From NCBI GenBank assembly GCA_007674295.1, contig CM017449.1, positions 62,001 through 126,000 of the forward strand: a DNA stretch of 64,000 nt, given 5' to 3'. The DNA is from Antonospora locustae. Taxonomy: Eukaryota > Microsporidia. A program made the position numbers and the translations under genes. Shown in pieces: positions 54,285-62,732 of the stretch (its first letter is position 1; each line of letters starts with the position of its first letter). The notes under the pieces are model-generated. The model did not search any database and had not been told where the DNA came from. It worked only from the letters and a program-made list of their open reading frames with translations.

Positions 54285-54686
54285 TCATATTGCACGGCCG
54301 TCCTTGTAGCAGAAGCTGTATCGATCTACATTTCCGCAGTGCTTGTAGTACTCCAGCTGTCCTATGTCAAACGCATACTCGTCTGCGCTCTCAGTGCTGC
54401 GTGTTGACTCCTCACGGAAGACCGCATGGGCCTCGCGCGTCATACCGGCATCATCGGCATCTTGCGGACTGCTACCAACGCCGACTAAAACTTCACGCGC
54501 CTCGTGCTCTGCCCGCGCAAGGTCCACGCCGTCAAGGAGCGCCCTCACCGCTCTCTTGCCGCTTATAACGTCGTCGAACTCGGCAAGCACGCCAAGCTTC
54601 TCCGCAACCGTCCTCACTACGCGCAGGACGTCTGCCTCCTGCAGGAGCCCTTTGCTGTCACCGTGTTTCTGTGGCCCCTCGCCCAT
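54285..54686 (-). CDS. Hypothetical acidic protein
   Basis: A 133-residue protein, helical in the first 80 residues and acidic later, ending with a Tyr-rich segment (LEYYKHCGNVDRYSFCYKDG). There is no CCC run at its ATG (54686), and no family is recognised. I prefer this strand because the composition is protein-like and the opposite frame (54364-54837) is Ser/Pro-rich and overlaps the uS15 gene. The spacer to the divergent uS15 gene is 56 bp. Confidence 0.5.
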   Translation of the reverse strand: MGEGPQKHGDSKGLLQEADVLRVVRTVAEKLGVLAEFDDVISGKRAVRALLDGVDLARAEHEAREVLVGVGSSPQDADDAGMTREAHAVFREESTRSTESADEYAFDIGQLEYYKHCGNVDRYSFCYKDGRAI

Positions 54687-54742
54687 GCGGATGCAGCAGG
54701 TGAAAATTTATGATTCTTATTGCAGAAAACACACGCCCCCAA
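54687..54742. promoter_or_regulatory. Promoter region upstream of uS15
   Basis: A 56-bp spacer between divergent ATGs. CCCCC at 54736-54740 lies two bases before the uS15 ATG. No CCC run serves the minus-strand gene. Confidence 0.5.
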
Positions 54743-55183
54743 ATGGCACGGATGCACAGCAAGGGCAGAGGTGTGAGCGAGTCGACAGTGCCCTACAACA
54801 GAGTAAGGCCCCACTGGGTGACACAGTCGAAGGATGAGGTTGTAGGGACGATCCTGAGTCTGAGCAGAAAGGGGCTCAAGCCGTCCGAGATCGGCAAGAT
54901 CATGAGGGACGAGTATGCAATTGGCCACGTCCGAAATGTGACTGGAATGAACATTCTTCAAATTCTGCGTGCACACGGCCTTGCGCCGGCCATCCCGGAG
55001 GACCTTTGCGCACTTCTTGACAAGCGTGCAGGAATTCTCAGCCACCTTAACACGTTTCGAAACGACAAGAGCGCGCGCTACAGGTTGAATCTTGTCGAGT
55101 CCCGCATGTACCGCCTTGCGCGGTACTACAAGAGGACAATGGTCCTCCCCGCGACGTGGAAGCCGCACGCTGCCTCTAAATAA
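54743..55183 (+). CDS. RPS13: 40S ribosomal protein uS15 (Rps13)
   Basis: A 146-residue protein beginning MARMHSKGRG, the usual Rps13 start, followed by GLKPSEIGKIMRDEY, VTGMNILQILRAHGLAP and the ESRMYRLARYYKRTMVLPATW end. It binds helix 22 of 18S rRNA in the platform. The ATG at 54743 follows CCCCC by two bases; a further ATG upstream at 54710 is unlikely. The stop TAA is embedded in an AATAAA signal (55179-55184). Confidence 0.96.
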   Translation: MARMHSKGRGVSESTVPYNRVRPHWVTQSKDEVVGTILSLSRKGLKPSEIGKIMRDEYAIGHVRNVTGMNILQILRAHGLAPAIPEDLCALLDKRAGILSHLNTFRNDKSARYRLNLVESRMYRLARYYKRTMVLPATWKPHAASK

Positions 55184-55201
55184 ATCACTCAGAGACCTAC
55201 T

Positions 55202-56887
55202 TTATTCTGCTGCAGCAAGACCACGCCCGCTGCAAACCGCGTCTACACAGCGGCTCACAAACCCATAGTAGGGACGCATGCGCGTCTCGCACCCACGAAA
55301 CTCGGCCACGATGCTGCTTGTGTTCTCCACGCGGAACACAAGCGCAGCGTCTGCAAGCATAACCTCAACGCAGAGCACGCCGCCTCTGTCCGAGACTGTG
55401 ACACTGTGCTGGGCTTCAACAAGGCGCAGGTCTTTCAGAAATGCCCTCGCCTCTGTGTATGTTTTGAGCACGGCTGCAACAGCCTCCGTGAGCAGCATGC
55501 CGCGGAGTTCGTGCTCTCTGGGAAACATGCTGTACACAAGCCTCTCGGGGACGTCACGCACGTCGACAGAGATGTCTCGGACACGCATCGGGTCGCCGTC
55601 GACGCCGAAGCTGCATATGTACTCCCCTGCACGCATTCTGAACAGGCCCTGCTGCAGCGCAAGGACCTCGACATCAAATGCAGAGACTGTGTCTGCATAT
55701 GCGCTGCGTGCTGTGTCGAGCTCAGCCTCTCCAACGCACCTGCCTGCAATTGATGCCTCGAGCGCCTGCACTTCATTCTCGAGCACCTGCCTCTGCGCAG
55801 TCTGCGCGTCAAGCTCTGCCTGCATGCCCCGTTCGATGCCAAGAAGGTCGGAAAGTTCGCTGCGGCACGAGGCAATCACCATTTTCTGCTCTTGGATTAT
55901 TCTTTCTGCAGTCTCGGGCGGCGTCTCAGGCACGCCGCTGCCCAGGCACGCACGCAGGTCCTGCAGCCGTATCTCCTGCTCCCTGCACTGCTCCCGTACC
56001 ACCCTGACCTGCTCAAGTACTGCCACGTTCTGTGTCTCTAGCGCATTGAATTCCTCAACCATTCTGTTTTTGTTCCCCGTGATCACCGAGCCCAAGCCCA
56101 GCTCGCGTGCCTTGCGGATCTCGTACCACCGGATCTTTGCCTTTGCTCTGCACATCTGTTTCAGCGCCTTGAGCCTGGTGCCAATCCCATCTTCCCGAAA
56201 CATGGCCAGGTCGATGAACTGCTCCTGCACCCTTGTGCTCTCGTCCTCCTCTGCCATTCTCTGCTCCAGAAAGCTCGTGAACTCACTGAAGTACGCAATC
56301 TGCTCGTGTAGAAAGTTTCTGTAATAGAGCACCATGTCCGGCGCTGGGCGTGTTGCGGACTTCGAGACTGTGTCGCGCCGCCTGTTGCCCACTGCCGCCT
56401 GGTAGTAGAACCTGACACCATGCCGCGCTAGCTCCTCGTCAAGCCTGATGCACTCTCGCGCATCGCAGACCATCCTCCGGACGTCCGCAGTGTCGATTGC
56501 ATCCTCTGCTGCGCAGTCTCCCGCATGCTTCTGCTGTGCAGTGCCGTCCGTACCATCCTGGTTTCCCTCGTTCTCCTTCTCCGTCTCACAGAGCACACCG
56601 TCCCTGCATTCGCCCAGGATCGCCGCCATGTTCATGTCAAAGAGGTTCCTGTCGAACTCCTGCTCCAGCTCCCTCTGAATCGCCTCCTCGTCGTCAGTGC
56701 TTGGGCACTTCACAGTGTCACCGCACGGCCTGCTGCAGTCGAGAATATCAACAGTATCCGAGCAGTCCAGCCCTGCGCATGTGTCCTCCGCCGCAGCCTG
56801 CCTCTCCGCAGCGGAGTAGAAGTACTTAATGTCTGTAGTGCCCCACGACACGCGCTTTCTGGGCTCCTGGCTCTCCTTTCTGTCCAT
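55202..56887 (-). CDS. SPC105: Kinetochore protein KNL1/Spc105-like
   Basis: A 561-residue protein. Its N-terminus RKRVSWGTTDIKYF (10-23) matches the KNL1 PP1-docking block RVSF-A-x-T-I-K-x-F, with Trp in place of the Phe, which PP1 motifs tolerate. An acidic region is followed by helices and a long coiled coil (about 275-400), then a compact C-terminal domain (410-560) like the tandem-RWD Mis12-binding end of KNL1/Spc7. KNL1 scaffolds spindle checkpoint proteins at the outer kinetochore. No MELT arrays are visible. CCCC lies one base before the ATG; the stop is embedded in AATAAA. The INCENP-like gene lies just upstream on the same strand. Confidence 0.7.
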   Translation of the reverse strand: MDRKESQEPRKRVSWGTTDIKYFYSAAERQAAAEDTCAGLDCSDTVDILDCSRPCGDTVKCPSTDDEEAIQRELEQEFDRNLFDMNMAAILGECRDGVLCETEKENEGNQDGTDGTAQQKHAGDCAAEDAIDTADVRRMVCDARECIRLDEELARHGVRFYYQAAVGNRRRDTVSKSATRPAPDMVLYYRNFLHEQIAYFSEFTSFLEQRMAEEDESTRVQEQFIDLAMFREDGIGTRLKALKQMCRAKAKIRWYEIRKARELGLGSVITGNKNRMVEEFNALETQNVAVLEQVRVVREQCREQEIRLQDLRACLGSGVPETPPETAERIIQEQKMVIASCRSELSDLLGIERGMQAELDAQTAQRQVLENEVQALEASIAGRCVGEAELDTARSAYADTVSAFDVEVLALQQGLFRMRAGEYICSFGVDGDPMRVRDISVDVRDVPERLVYSMFPREHELRGMLLTEAVAAVLKTYTEARAFLKDLRLVEAQHSVTVSDRGGVLCVEVMLADAALVFRVENTSSIVAEFRGCETRMRPYYGFVSRCVDAVCSGRGLAAAE

Positions 56888-56910
56888 CGGGGCCTACACA
56901 CACAAAGTTT

Positions 56911-57720
56911 TTACTCCGGCGGCTGTGCCGCGCACCCGAGCCGGCCTCGCTGCTCCCCTGCGTCCCATCTGTTGGGGCTGTCGTTTGCCGCGTCTCGCAC
57001 ACCCGGAAACATCATGTGCATGTTGATGGGCTCTGAGTTTCTGAAGTACTGCGCCAACTCTTCGTGCGACTGCGCCCGGACTCTCTCGTTGATGCGGGGA
57101 TCCTTTGCCCACAGCGGCGTGCAGAACCCAACGTCCATCCCCACCTCGTCGTCGGAGTCGATCGCAGGAACAACCGTCCTCGGCTTATAGTTCCCCGGGT
57201 TGAAGCCCTGTGTGCGGAAGGGCGACCTCCGGAGGCTGTTGATCACCGCTGCGCGGTACAGGTTCTTCTCCCTGAACAGGGCCTCGCCGCCTGTGCACAC
57301 AGCAAGCTGCGACTTGAGCTGTAGAAACGCGGCATTCAGCTTCAGGTTCTCGTCGGTGCATGCTTCTTGCACTGGCTCCTGCATAGACACTCCTGTGTCT
57401 GGTGACTCTGCGCATGCAGGTGTTGCTTTCGCTGTCGACGCCATTGTGTTGTGCATGTTCTCGCGCTCGTTGCAGGGCACATCGTTGCATGCGTCCAGCA
57501 CTGTAGGCACCGTCTTCTCCCGCTGTACTTGCTTCTTCCATACGATCGGCCTGCGTTTTCGGATCCTTGCCACGGGTCTTTCCCCACACACACCCGCCGT
57601 GGGCGCGCTGTCCTTGCAGGCGTGCAGCCTTGCGGCCTCGTCCACACGCGCAAGAAACTCACTCTCGACCTCCTTGACAAGCCGCTGCCACTTCTCAAGC
57701 ATCCTCCTTTCTAGCATCAT
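56911..57720 (-). CDS. SLI15: INCENP/Sli15-like chromosomal passenger protein
   Basis: A 269-residue protein. The N-terminus is a long helix (RRMLEKWQRLVKEVESEFLARV), as in the survivin/borealin-binding CEN box. The C-terminal 69 residues read like an IN-box: PLWAKDPRINERVR, then a QYF segment, then MMFPG, a basic/acidic stretch and a final Trp252 (SPNRWD). The IN-box activates Aurora B. The central single alpha-helix region of animal INCENP is missing, so the protein is very short. The ATG at 57720 has GGGGG upstream in its strand, not CCC. Open frame further upstream has other ATGs but overlaps the divergent gene. Confidence 0.6.
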   Translation of the reverse strand: MMLERRMLEKWQRLVKEVESEFLARVDEAARLHACKDSAPTAGVCGERPVARIRKRRPIVWKKQVQREKTVPTVLDACNDVPCNERENMHNTMASTAKATPACAESPDTGVSMQEPVQEACTDENLKLNAAFLQLKSQLAVCTGGEALFREKNLYRAAVINSLRRSPFRTQGFNPGNYKPRTVVPAIDSDDEVGMDVGFCTPLWAKDPRINERVRAQSHEELAQYFRNSEPINMHMMFPGVRDAANDSPNRWDAGEQRGRLGCAAQPPE

Positions 57721-57799
57721 GCCCCCGTGCAGAACACCTATTTCTGCGACAAGGCAATTGGTGCGGAAAAAGGGACATATAGGACATGCAGCACGCGCC
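57721..57799. promoter_or_regulatory. Divergent promoter, INCENP-like / arrestin-like
   Basis: A 79-bp spacer with CCCCC at 57722-57726, which reads GGGGG for the minus-strand gene. No CCC run adjoins the plus-strand ATG. Confidence 0.4.
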
Positions 57800-58756
57800 A
57801 TGGGTACGGGGCTTGTTCTGCGCATACAGCAGGAGCGCAGCATGCACGGCCCGGGGGATGTTGTGTCTGGACACGTCAGCATCAAGACCCTGCAGCCGCT
57901 GTACATATACGGTGTCGAGCTGAGGGTGTGCAAGAGGTTTGAGGCAGCGTGCACACCGCTGCCCCCCGGCACCGAGCACGCATGCGAGCACGCTGTCTAC
58001 GACAGGACATTCACGCTGTACAGAAACCCGTTTGAATTCGAGGAGTTGTCGAGCGGGCACCATGTGTTTCCCTTCGGAGTCCACCTGCGGGAGACCGATG
58101 GCGCGTCTGTCGACGCATGCATTGCCTTTGTGTCAGGCTGCTATACACTCCGGAACCAGTACTTCCTGGAAGCTGCAGTGCACCATCGAGAGCAGGGTGT
58201 TCTGCACACGGCGCGCAGACGCGACAGGGTTTGCGTCGCAGAACGTGTGCGCGCAAGAGGCCGTAGCCCAGCGCATATAGACTTCTCATACTGCCTCTGC
58301 CTGCTCAGCACAAGCTGCATAGTCGAAACCGCGCTGGACAAAGAAGTGTACTTTTCGGGCGACGTGGCGAGGCTGAGCGCAGCTGTACAAGAGCGCGCGG
58401 GTCTCAGAATCAGCGCACTGTCTGCAGAGCTCTACCAGTGCATGGAGGTTGATATGGGCGGGAAGCGGATGCGCGAGAGAAAGCTTGTGTCAAAGACAAA
58501 AGGATACCGCGACGCGGCGACCGGATGCTTTCTTGCAGACGTGCGTATTCCATCCACGGTGCCTTCAAACGTGTTTGAGCAGTACCTGCGCCTTGGAAAC
58601 GTGCTCTGCGTTATTGTAGCGTTTGACATGTCGCTTCCTGTGCGCATTCAGCGGCGCATCTGTGTTGTGAAGACGGTGCGTGCGCCGCTCGACGCGGAGG
58701 AGGATGTGGATGTCATTGAAGCGACGACGCAGCAGACACGTGTATTCCGCGTTTGA
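57800..58756 (+). CDS. Arrestin-fold protein
   Basis: A 318-residue, strand-rich protein with two arrestin-like halves. The N-terminal part has the typical HGPGDVVSGHVSIKTLQPLYIYGVELRV pattern (proline-glycine turn, then strand pair), and a C-terminal half begins near VETALDKEVYFSGDVARLSAAV. Arrestin-related proteins recruit ubiquitin ligases to membrane proteins or act in retromer (Vps26). No PY motif is evident. The ATG at 57800 has no CCC run; the long upstream frame overlaps the minus-strand gene and is rejected. An AATAAA follows the stop. Confidence 0.65.
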   Translation: MGTGLVLRIQQERSMHGPGDVVSGHVSIKTLQPLYIYGVELRVCKRFEAACTPLPPGTEHACEHAVYDRTFTLYRNPFEFEELSSGHHVFPFGVHLRETDGASVDACIAFVSGCYTLRNQYFLEAAVHHREQGVLHTARRRDRVCVAERVRARGRSPAHIDFSYCLCLLSTSCIVETALDKEVYFSGDVARLSAAVQERAGLRISALSAELYQCMEVDMGGKRMRERKLVSKTKGYRDAATGCFLADVRIPSTVPSNVFEQYLRLGNVLCVIVAFDMSLPVRIQRRICVVKTVRAPLDAEEDVDVIEATTQQTRVFRV

Positions 58757-58795
58757 GCATAAATAAAGCATATTTATCTCTTTTCGTGCATAAAC

Positions 58796-61150
58796 ATGGA
58801 GTACAGTGGCGACACAAACAGGCGGTTCATAGGGTGTGTTGCGCTCAGCCGCGGTAAGGTCCCGCTGGTTGGGCTCAGTGTGTACGACACGGTGACGTAT
58901 GCGCTGGACGTCTACGAGTTCACCGACACGCTACTATTCACAGACCTCAGAAGGCATGTGCTCGCCAGGGAGATCTCGGTGCTCTTGGTTCCGGAGACGC
59001 AGGTACGGATCTTCGGGGACACGGTCTGCGGCATGGAGACTTGTCTGTGCGAGGTACCCAGGGCCCACTACGATGCAGCCGCTGGCGAAGCGCTTGTGAG
59101 CAGCATGATGAGCGAGGACTTTGTGCTGAAGTTCAAGAACGAGGAGAAGTACTTTGGACTGAGCTCAGTAGCAGCCCTTGCTGCTCACCTGACGGGAAAT
59201 CTCGGCCTGAGCACAAGGACACATCTCTCGAGCGTGAATTTTCTGCGCTCGGAGGCAAGGCTCTTCATGTCGCAGAAGACAATCGAGGACCTTGAGCTTG
59301 TGGACAGCATTACAAAGGGCGGGCCGAGCTTGTTCAGCGTGCTGAGGGCCACAAAGACAAGAATGGGGACAAGGCTCCTGCGGAGGAACATCATGGAGCC
59401 GTCCTGCGACGTGGACGAGATATGCACGCGCTACGAGCTTGTGCGGCTCCTGAAAGAGAATCCGCGCGAGGCTGACATGCTTGAGAAGTGCCTTGACGGC
59501 TTTGTCGACACAGACCAGCTCTTCTCAAAGATGTCAAAGTGCACTGCCCCGGGCAACGGGCACGAGGCTATTTTGGCTGTTGCAGAGCTGTGCTCCCTCG
59601 TCTACTCGGCGAGGAGCCTTGCGGAGACGCTCGACGCGTGCAGCTGCCTCGCAGAGAGCAGGATCCTTGCTGAGCTACGGCAGTGCCTTGGTGACACGAA
59701 GATCGGACATGTTGAGACGCGGCTGCGAGAGTGTGTTGAGGAGAGGTTCTTTGGCCCCAAAAGCGTGCTGAACAGCAGCCAGCACATGTACTCCCTGAGA
59801 CAGGGTCTAAACCCAATTCTCGACCTCTCCCGCAAGATATACTTTGAAAACCTTGAGGACCTTGAGAGGACCGTGCTGGAGGACTACCCCGAGAGAGTCC
59901 ACCTCCACCACGACCCGAAAAAGGGATACATTCTGAAGACGCGCGAGCTGAGCATTGCAAGAGACATAACACTGAGGAGGAGTACAAGCAGGCCGAGGAG
60001 CAGCACTCCCTCGCAGACACCGCCTCGTGCCTCTTCCGTGCTGCCTGGGGCCTCCTCAGGGGCTGCAGCGTGCGGTATGGGCTCGGCAGACACGGACTGC
60101 AGCGGGCTGCGCTGCAAACGTGCTTTTTCCGATGCGGTCTACCTGTTCAAGAGAAACGACACGCTCTTCTTCACGACTTTGGAGATACAGAAGATCAACA
60201 ACAGGCTCAGCGATGCAAACGACAAGATTGTGGAGATCTCGGCAGGGATATGCGCCGCAGTGCTGCAGGATGTGGGCGAGGCGTGCAACGCGCTGAGAGT
60301 GCTGAGCGAAAGGATTGCCCTGCTTGACATGCTTTTTTCCTTCTACACGTTCTCGCAGAGGCACGAGACAACTATTCCGACGTTTGGAGACACGTTTATC
60401 TTCACAGACTCGCCGAGCATGTTTCTCAAGAAGCAGAAGGTCAGAAAGAACAGCTTCTATGCATGCGGCCTCCTGAACTTCAACATTGTTACCGGAAGCA
60501 ACATGTCCGGAAAGACCACATACACAAAGCAGGCTGCATACAACGCCATTATGGCCCAGATTGGATGCCCTGTGAGCGCGAAGTTTGCTACGACCCGGGT
60601 GTTCAGGCACATTCTGACAAGACTCAGCAACGAGGACGACGTCAGCCGCAGGCTGTCGACCTTTGGTGTGGAGCTCTCCGACACAAAGCTTATTCTGGAC
60701 TATGCAGACGGCGATAGCCTTGTTCTGATCGACGAGCTCGGACGCGGCACAAACAGCGCAGACGGAATGGCCTTCGCCCTTGCTGTGTCCGAGTGCCTCA
60801 TCGAGAAGAGGTCCTACGTCTACTTCATCACGCACTTTCGAGAACTTGTTGCGCATCTTGAGCACCACTCCTGCGTCAATGTGCTGCAGTCCTCCGGGTT
60901 CAGCATCTTCTCGGGTGTGTGTAGGGCCACGAACGGCATCGAGATGGCCTCTGAGTTTGTGCCAAAGCTCTACATAGACGACGCACTGCGCTTTCGGAGA
61001 GTGCTTGCCATGCGCCACGGGCCGGCGAGCATAGAGTTTGACAACGCGTACGTGCAGCTCGCTGTGCGCATCGCAAACAGCAGGGACAACGAGGAGAGAC
61101 GATGCCTGCGCAGGGAGATTGCGGTCCTCCTTGGCTTTGGAGGCTGCTAG
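58796..61150 (+). CDS. MSH4: MutS homolog MSH4
   Basis: A 784-residue MutS-family protein without the mismatch-binding domain I. The connector/lever region holds LFMSQKTIEDLELVD and SLFSVLRATKTRMGTRLLRRNIMEPS, a match to MSH4. Walker A GSNMSGKTT starts at 567 and Walker B (VLIDELGRGTN) near 643. A Ser/Pro/Arg-rich insertion (about 393-440) interrupts the clamp. MSH4 with MSH5 stabilises meiotic crossover intermediates and has no mismatch-repair role. There is no CCC at the ATG. The spacer to the arrestin gene is 39 bp; AATAAA lies at 61171-61176. Confidence 0.85.
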   Translation: MEYSGDTNRRFIGCVALSRGKVPLVGLSVYDTVTYALDVYEFTDTLLFTDLRRHVLAREISVLLVPETQVRIFGDTVCGMETCLCEVPRAHYDAAAGEALVSSMMSEDFVLKFKNEEKYFGLSSVAALAAHLTGNLGLSTRTHLSSVNFLRSEARLFMSQKTIEDLELVDSITKGGPSLFSVLRATKTRMGTRLLRRNIMEPSCDVDEICTRYELVRLLKENPREADMLEKCLDGFVDTDQLFSKMSKCTAPGNGHEAILAVAELCSLVYSARSLAETLDACSCLAESRILAELRQCLGDTKIGHVETRLRECVEERFFGPKSVLNSSQHMYSLRQGLNPILDLSRKIYFENLEDLERTVLEDYPERVHLHHDPKKGYILKTRELSIARDITLRRSTSRPRSSTPSQTPPRASSVLPGASSGAAACGMGSADTDCSGLRCKRAFSDAVYLFKRNDTLFFTTLEIQKINNRLSDANDKIVEISAGICAAVLQDVGEACNALRVLSERIALLDMLFSFYTFSQRHETTIPTFGDTFIFTDSPSMFLKKQKVRKNSFYACGLLNFNIVTGSNMSGKTTYTKQAAYNAIMAQIGCPVSAKFATTRVFRHILTRLSNEDDVSRRLSTFGVELSDTKLILDYADGDSLVLIDELGRGTNSADGMAFALAVSECLIEKRSYVYFITHFRELVAHLEHHSCVNVLQSSGFSIFSGVCRATNGIEMASEFVPKLYIDDALRFRRVLAMRHGPASIEFDNAYVQLAVRIANSRDNEERRCLRREIAVLLGFGGC

Positions 61151-61202
61151 CTGCTGCCGCACATGATGAAAATAAAATTGGCGGGAGGGGCGGGATTTTT
61201 GC

Positions 61203-61865
61203 ATGGTGGAGGACAGTAGAGCGGAAAAGGAGCGGGGACGCCCTGCAGGGCCAGTTTGCAGTGACATACCCCCCGGCAGCAGCTGCGGGGCAGACGCGCA
61301 CACCGGCACACATGCAGAGAGCAGCAGGCACGGCGGAAACAATCTAGATAGCATCTCGCAGATAATAGACAGAAGAAACAGGCTTCTCAATCACATTCGC
61401 AGGGAGCAGTTTCTGATATGCTTTCCAAGTACCCTGCCTTTCCAGAACGAGCACCATGCCCTTGAGTCTCTGCTACCCTACCACCTCTTTGCAGGCGGAA
61501 CGCTTGAGGACTTTCTCTTTGCAAACACAGTGTCTGTAGAAAGGAGCCTCGACGTCGATGCGGTTGTCAGGCATGTCAGCGAGAGCATCTGCGCAACAGA
61601 GAGGAGCTTCGCGGGAAATCGCAACATGATCCTGGATTTGATGGACCTTGAGGCACACAGGTTTATTCTGAACAAGTATGCAGCACGTGCAGACAGCACT
61701 GCACCAAGTGCCTGTGGACCCCGCAGACAGGCTGCTGCGCCGCAGCGGGGCACAGAGAAAAAGCGTAGCGCAGTTGTTCGCCTCCGGCTCAGCCGCGAGG
61801 AGCTAGAGTCGCACAGATATGTCCGCGCAGTGAACGAGAAACTGTTCTTCAGGAGAGAGCAGTAG
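61203..61865 (+). CDS. GLTSCR1-domain-like protein
   Basis: A 220-residue protein. Residues 1-48 are low-complexity; 50-150 are helical with FPSTLPF, then a spacer, then ESLLPYHLF (79-97). The PF-x(n)-LLPYH pattern is the core of the GLTSCR1/BICRA domain of non-canonical SWI/SNF (ncBAF) remodellers. The C-terminus is basic (KKRSAVVRLRLSREEL). The domain call rests on this one motif, remembered rather than searched. The ATG at 61203 lies in a G-rich context rather than after CCC. AATAAA follows the stop by about ten bases. Confidence 0.5.
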   Translation: MVEDSRAEKERGRPAGPVCSDIPPGSSCGADAHTGTHAESSRHGGNNLDSISQIIDRRNRLLNHIRREQFLICFPSTLPFQNEHHALESLLPYHLFAGGTLEDFLFANTVSVERSLDVDAVVRHVSESICATERSFAGNRNMILDLMDLEAHRFILNKYAARADSTAPSACGPRRQAAAPQRGTEKKRSAVVRLRLSREELESHRYVRAVNEKLFFRREQ

Positions 61866-61893
61866 CTCTCAATAAATTGCACATATGTCCGCA

Positions 61894-62235
61894 TCACAGC
61901 TCATGTTCGGGCGTGTCTGTACCCACAGGCCCGCACATTGCGCCAAGAAGGGCGTCATATCTTCGAAGTGCACCGCAGAGCTCGTCAAGTCGTGCAACCA
62001 GGTTTTCCGCATCGAAACTTTCCTTTTTCAACACCTCAAAAAATGCCTCCGCCCTGTTCAGAACATCCTGCTGCACACTAATTGACTTGAGCATACATTT
62101 AGGGTTGTCCGGCATCTTTGCGCTGACAATGTGCTCGACAACCTCGTTTATGACGTCTGCATACGTCTCGAGTGCGCGCACATGGCTACCAGACCTGATT
62201 GCCTCGCAGAGCTCACCGTACCTTTCCTCCCTCAT
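61894..62235 (-). CDS. Hypothetical helical protein
   Basis: A 113-residue, wholly helical protein with no recognised family. The ATG at 62235 has CCCCC seven bases upstream in its own strand, whereas the longer frame lacks an ATG, so I use the shorter form. It is convergent with the GLTSCR1-like gene and lies downstream of, and parallel to, the eS25 gene with a 60-bp gap. Confidence 0.55.
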   Translation of the reverse strand: MREERYGELCEAIRSGSHVRALETYADVINEVVEHIVSAKMPDNPKCMLKSISVQQDVLNRAEAFFEVLKKESFDAENLVARLDELCGALRRYDALLGAMCGPVGTDTPEHEL

Positions 62236-62295
62236 GCGTTCCGGGGGCCTGCACGGAAAAGCTTTTGCAACAGAAACAACCAATGGCTGGAAAGT

Positions 62296-62676
62296 TTATT
62301 CAGTCTGCGCAGGAGCTTCTGCTGCAGGCAGTGTCGTGTCTGCAGGCCTTGCGCCCACTTTCTGCGCCCGCGAGTAGAGCCTGAGCCGCGAGTTGCGCGA
62401 CAGACAGCACAGCACGCCACCTGCGCAGAGGTGCTCGAGAATCTTCTGCGCAACGCCGACATTCAAGTTGAACTTCTCTGCAACCGACGGCGCAGTCACC
62501 AGAGAGGCCTTTGCTACATCCCGCTCGATCTTCGAGAACACATCAGCTTCAACTGTGACCGACCTCCTTACTGCCTCCCTGGTCTTGCCCTGTGTCCACT
62601 TCTTCTTCTCTTTGTTTGAAGTGCTTGCTATCTTTGCAGCCTTCTTCTCCTTCGACTCAAGCACCTTCTTGACCAT
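62296..62676 (-). CDS. RPS25: 40S ribosomal protein eS25 (Rps25)
   Basis: A 126-residue protein. The Lys-rich N-terminus (KKVLESKEKKAAK; KEKKKWTQGK) is followed by the winged-helix core VFSKIERDVAKASLVTAPSVAEKFNLNVGVAQKILEHL, the eS25 pattern. It has a longer, Ala/Pro-rich C-terminal tail than usual. eS25 lies at the 40S head near the E site. CCCC touches the ATG. Confidence 0.93.
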   Translation of the reverse strand: MVKKVLESKEKKAAKIASTSNKEKKKWTQGKTREAVRRSVTVEADVFSKIERDVAKASLVTAPSVAEKFNLNVGVAQKILEHLCAGGVLCCLSRNSRLRLYSRAQKVGARPADTTLPAAEAPAQTE

Positions 62677-62732
62677 GGGGTGAAATTCTGCCCGCCCAGC
62701 ACACGCCGCTTACCGACAGTCGCACCCTGCCC
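62677..62732. promoter_or_regulatory. Divergent promoter, eS25 / Med18-like
   Basis: A 56-bp spacer. GGGG at 62677-62680 (CCCC in the minus strand) touches the eS25 ATG and CCC at 62730-62732 touches the plus-strand ATG, so both genes carry the signal directly at the start codon. Confidence 0.6.

Noticed and set aside
55278..56324. Plus-strand 348-codon frame, Ser/Arg-rich
   Set aside because: Antisense of the KNL1-like gene; typical low-complexity shadow of Glu/Leu-rich coding sequence.
60056..61390. Minus-strand 444-codon frame
   Set aside because: Antisense of the MSH4 ATPase domain.
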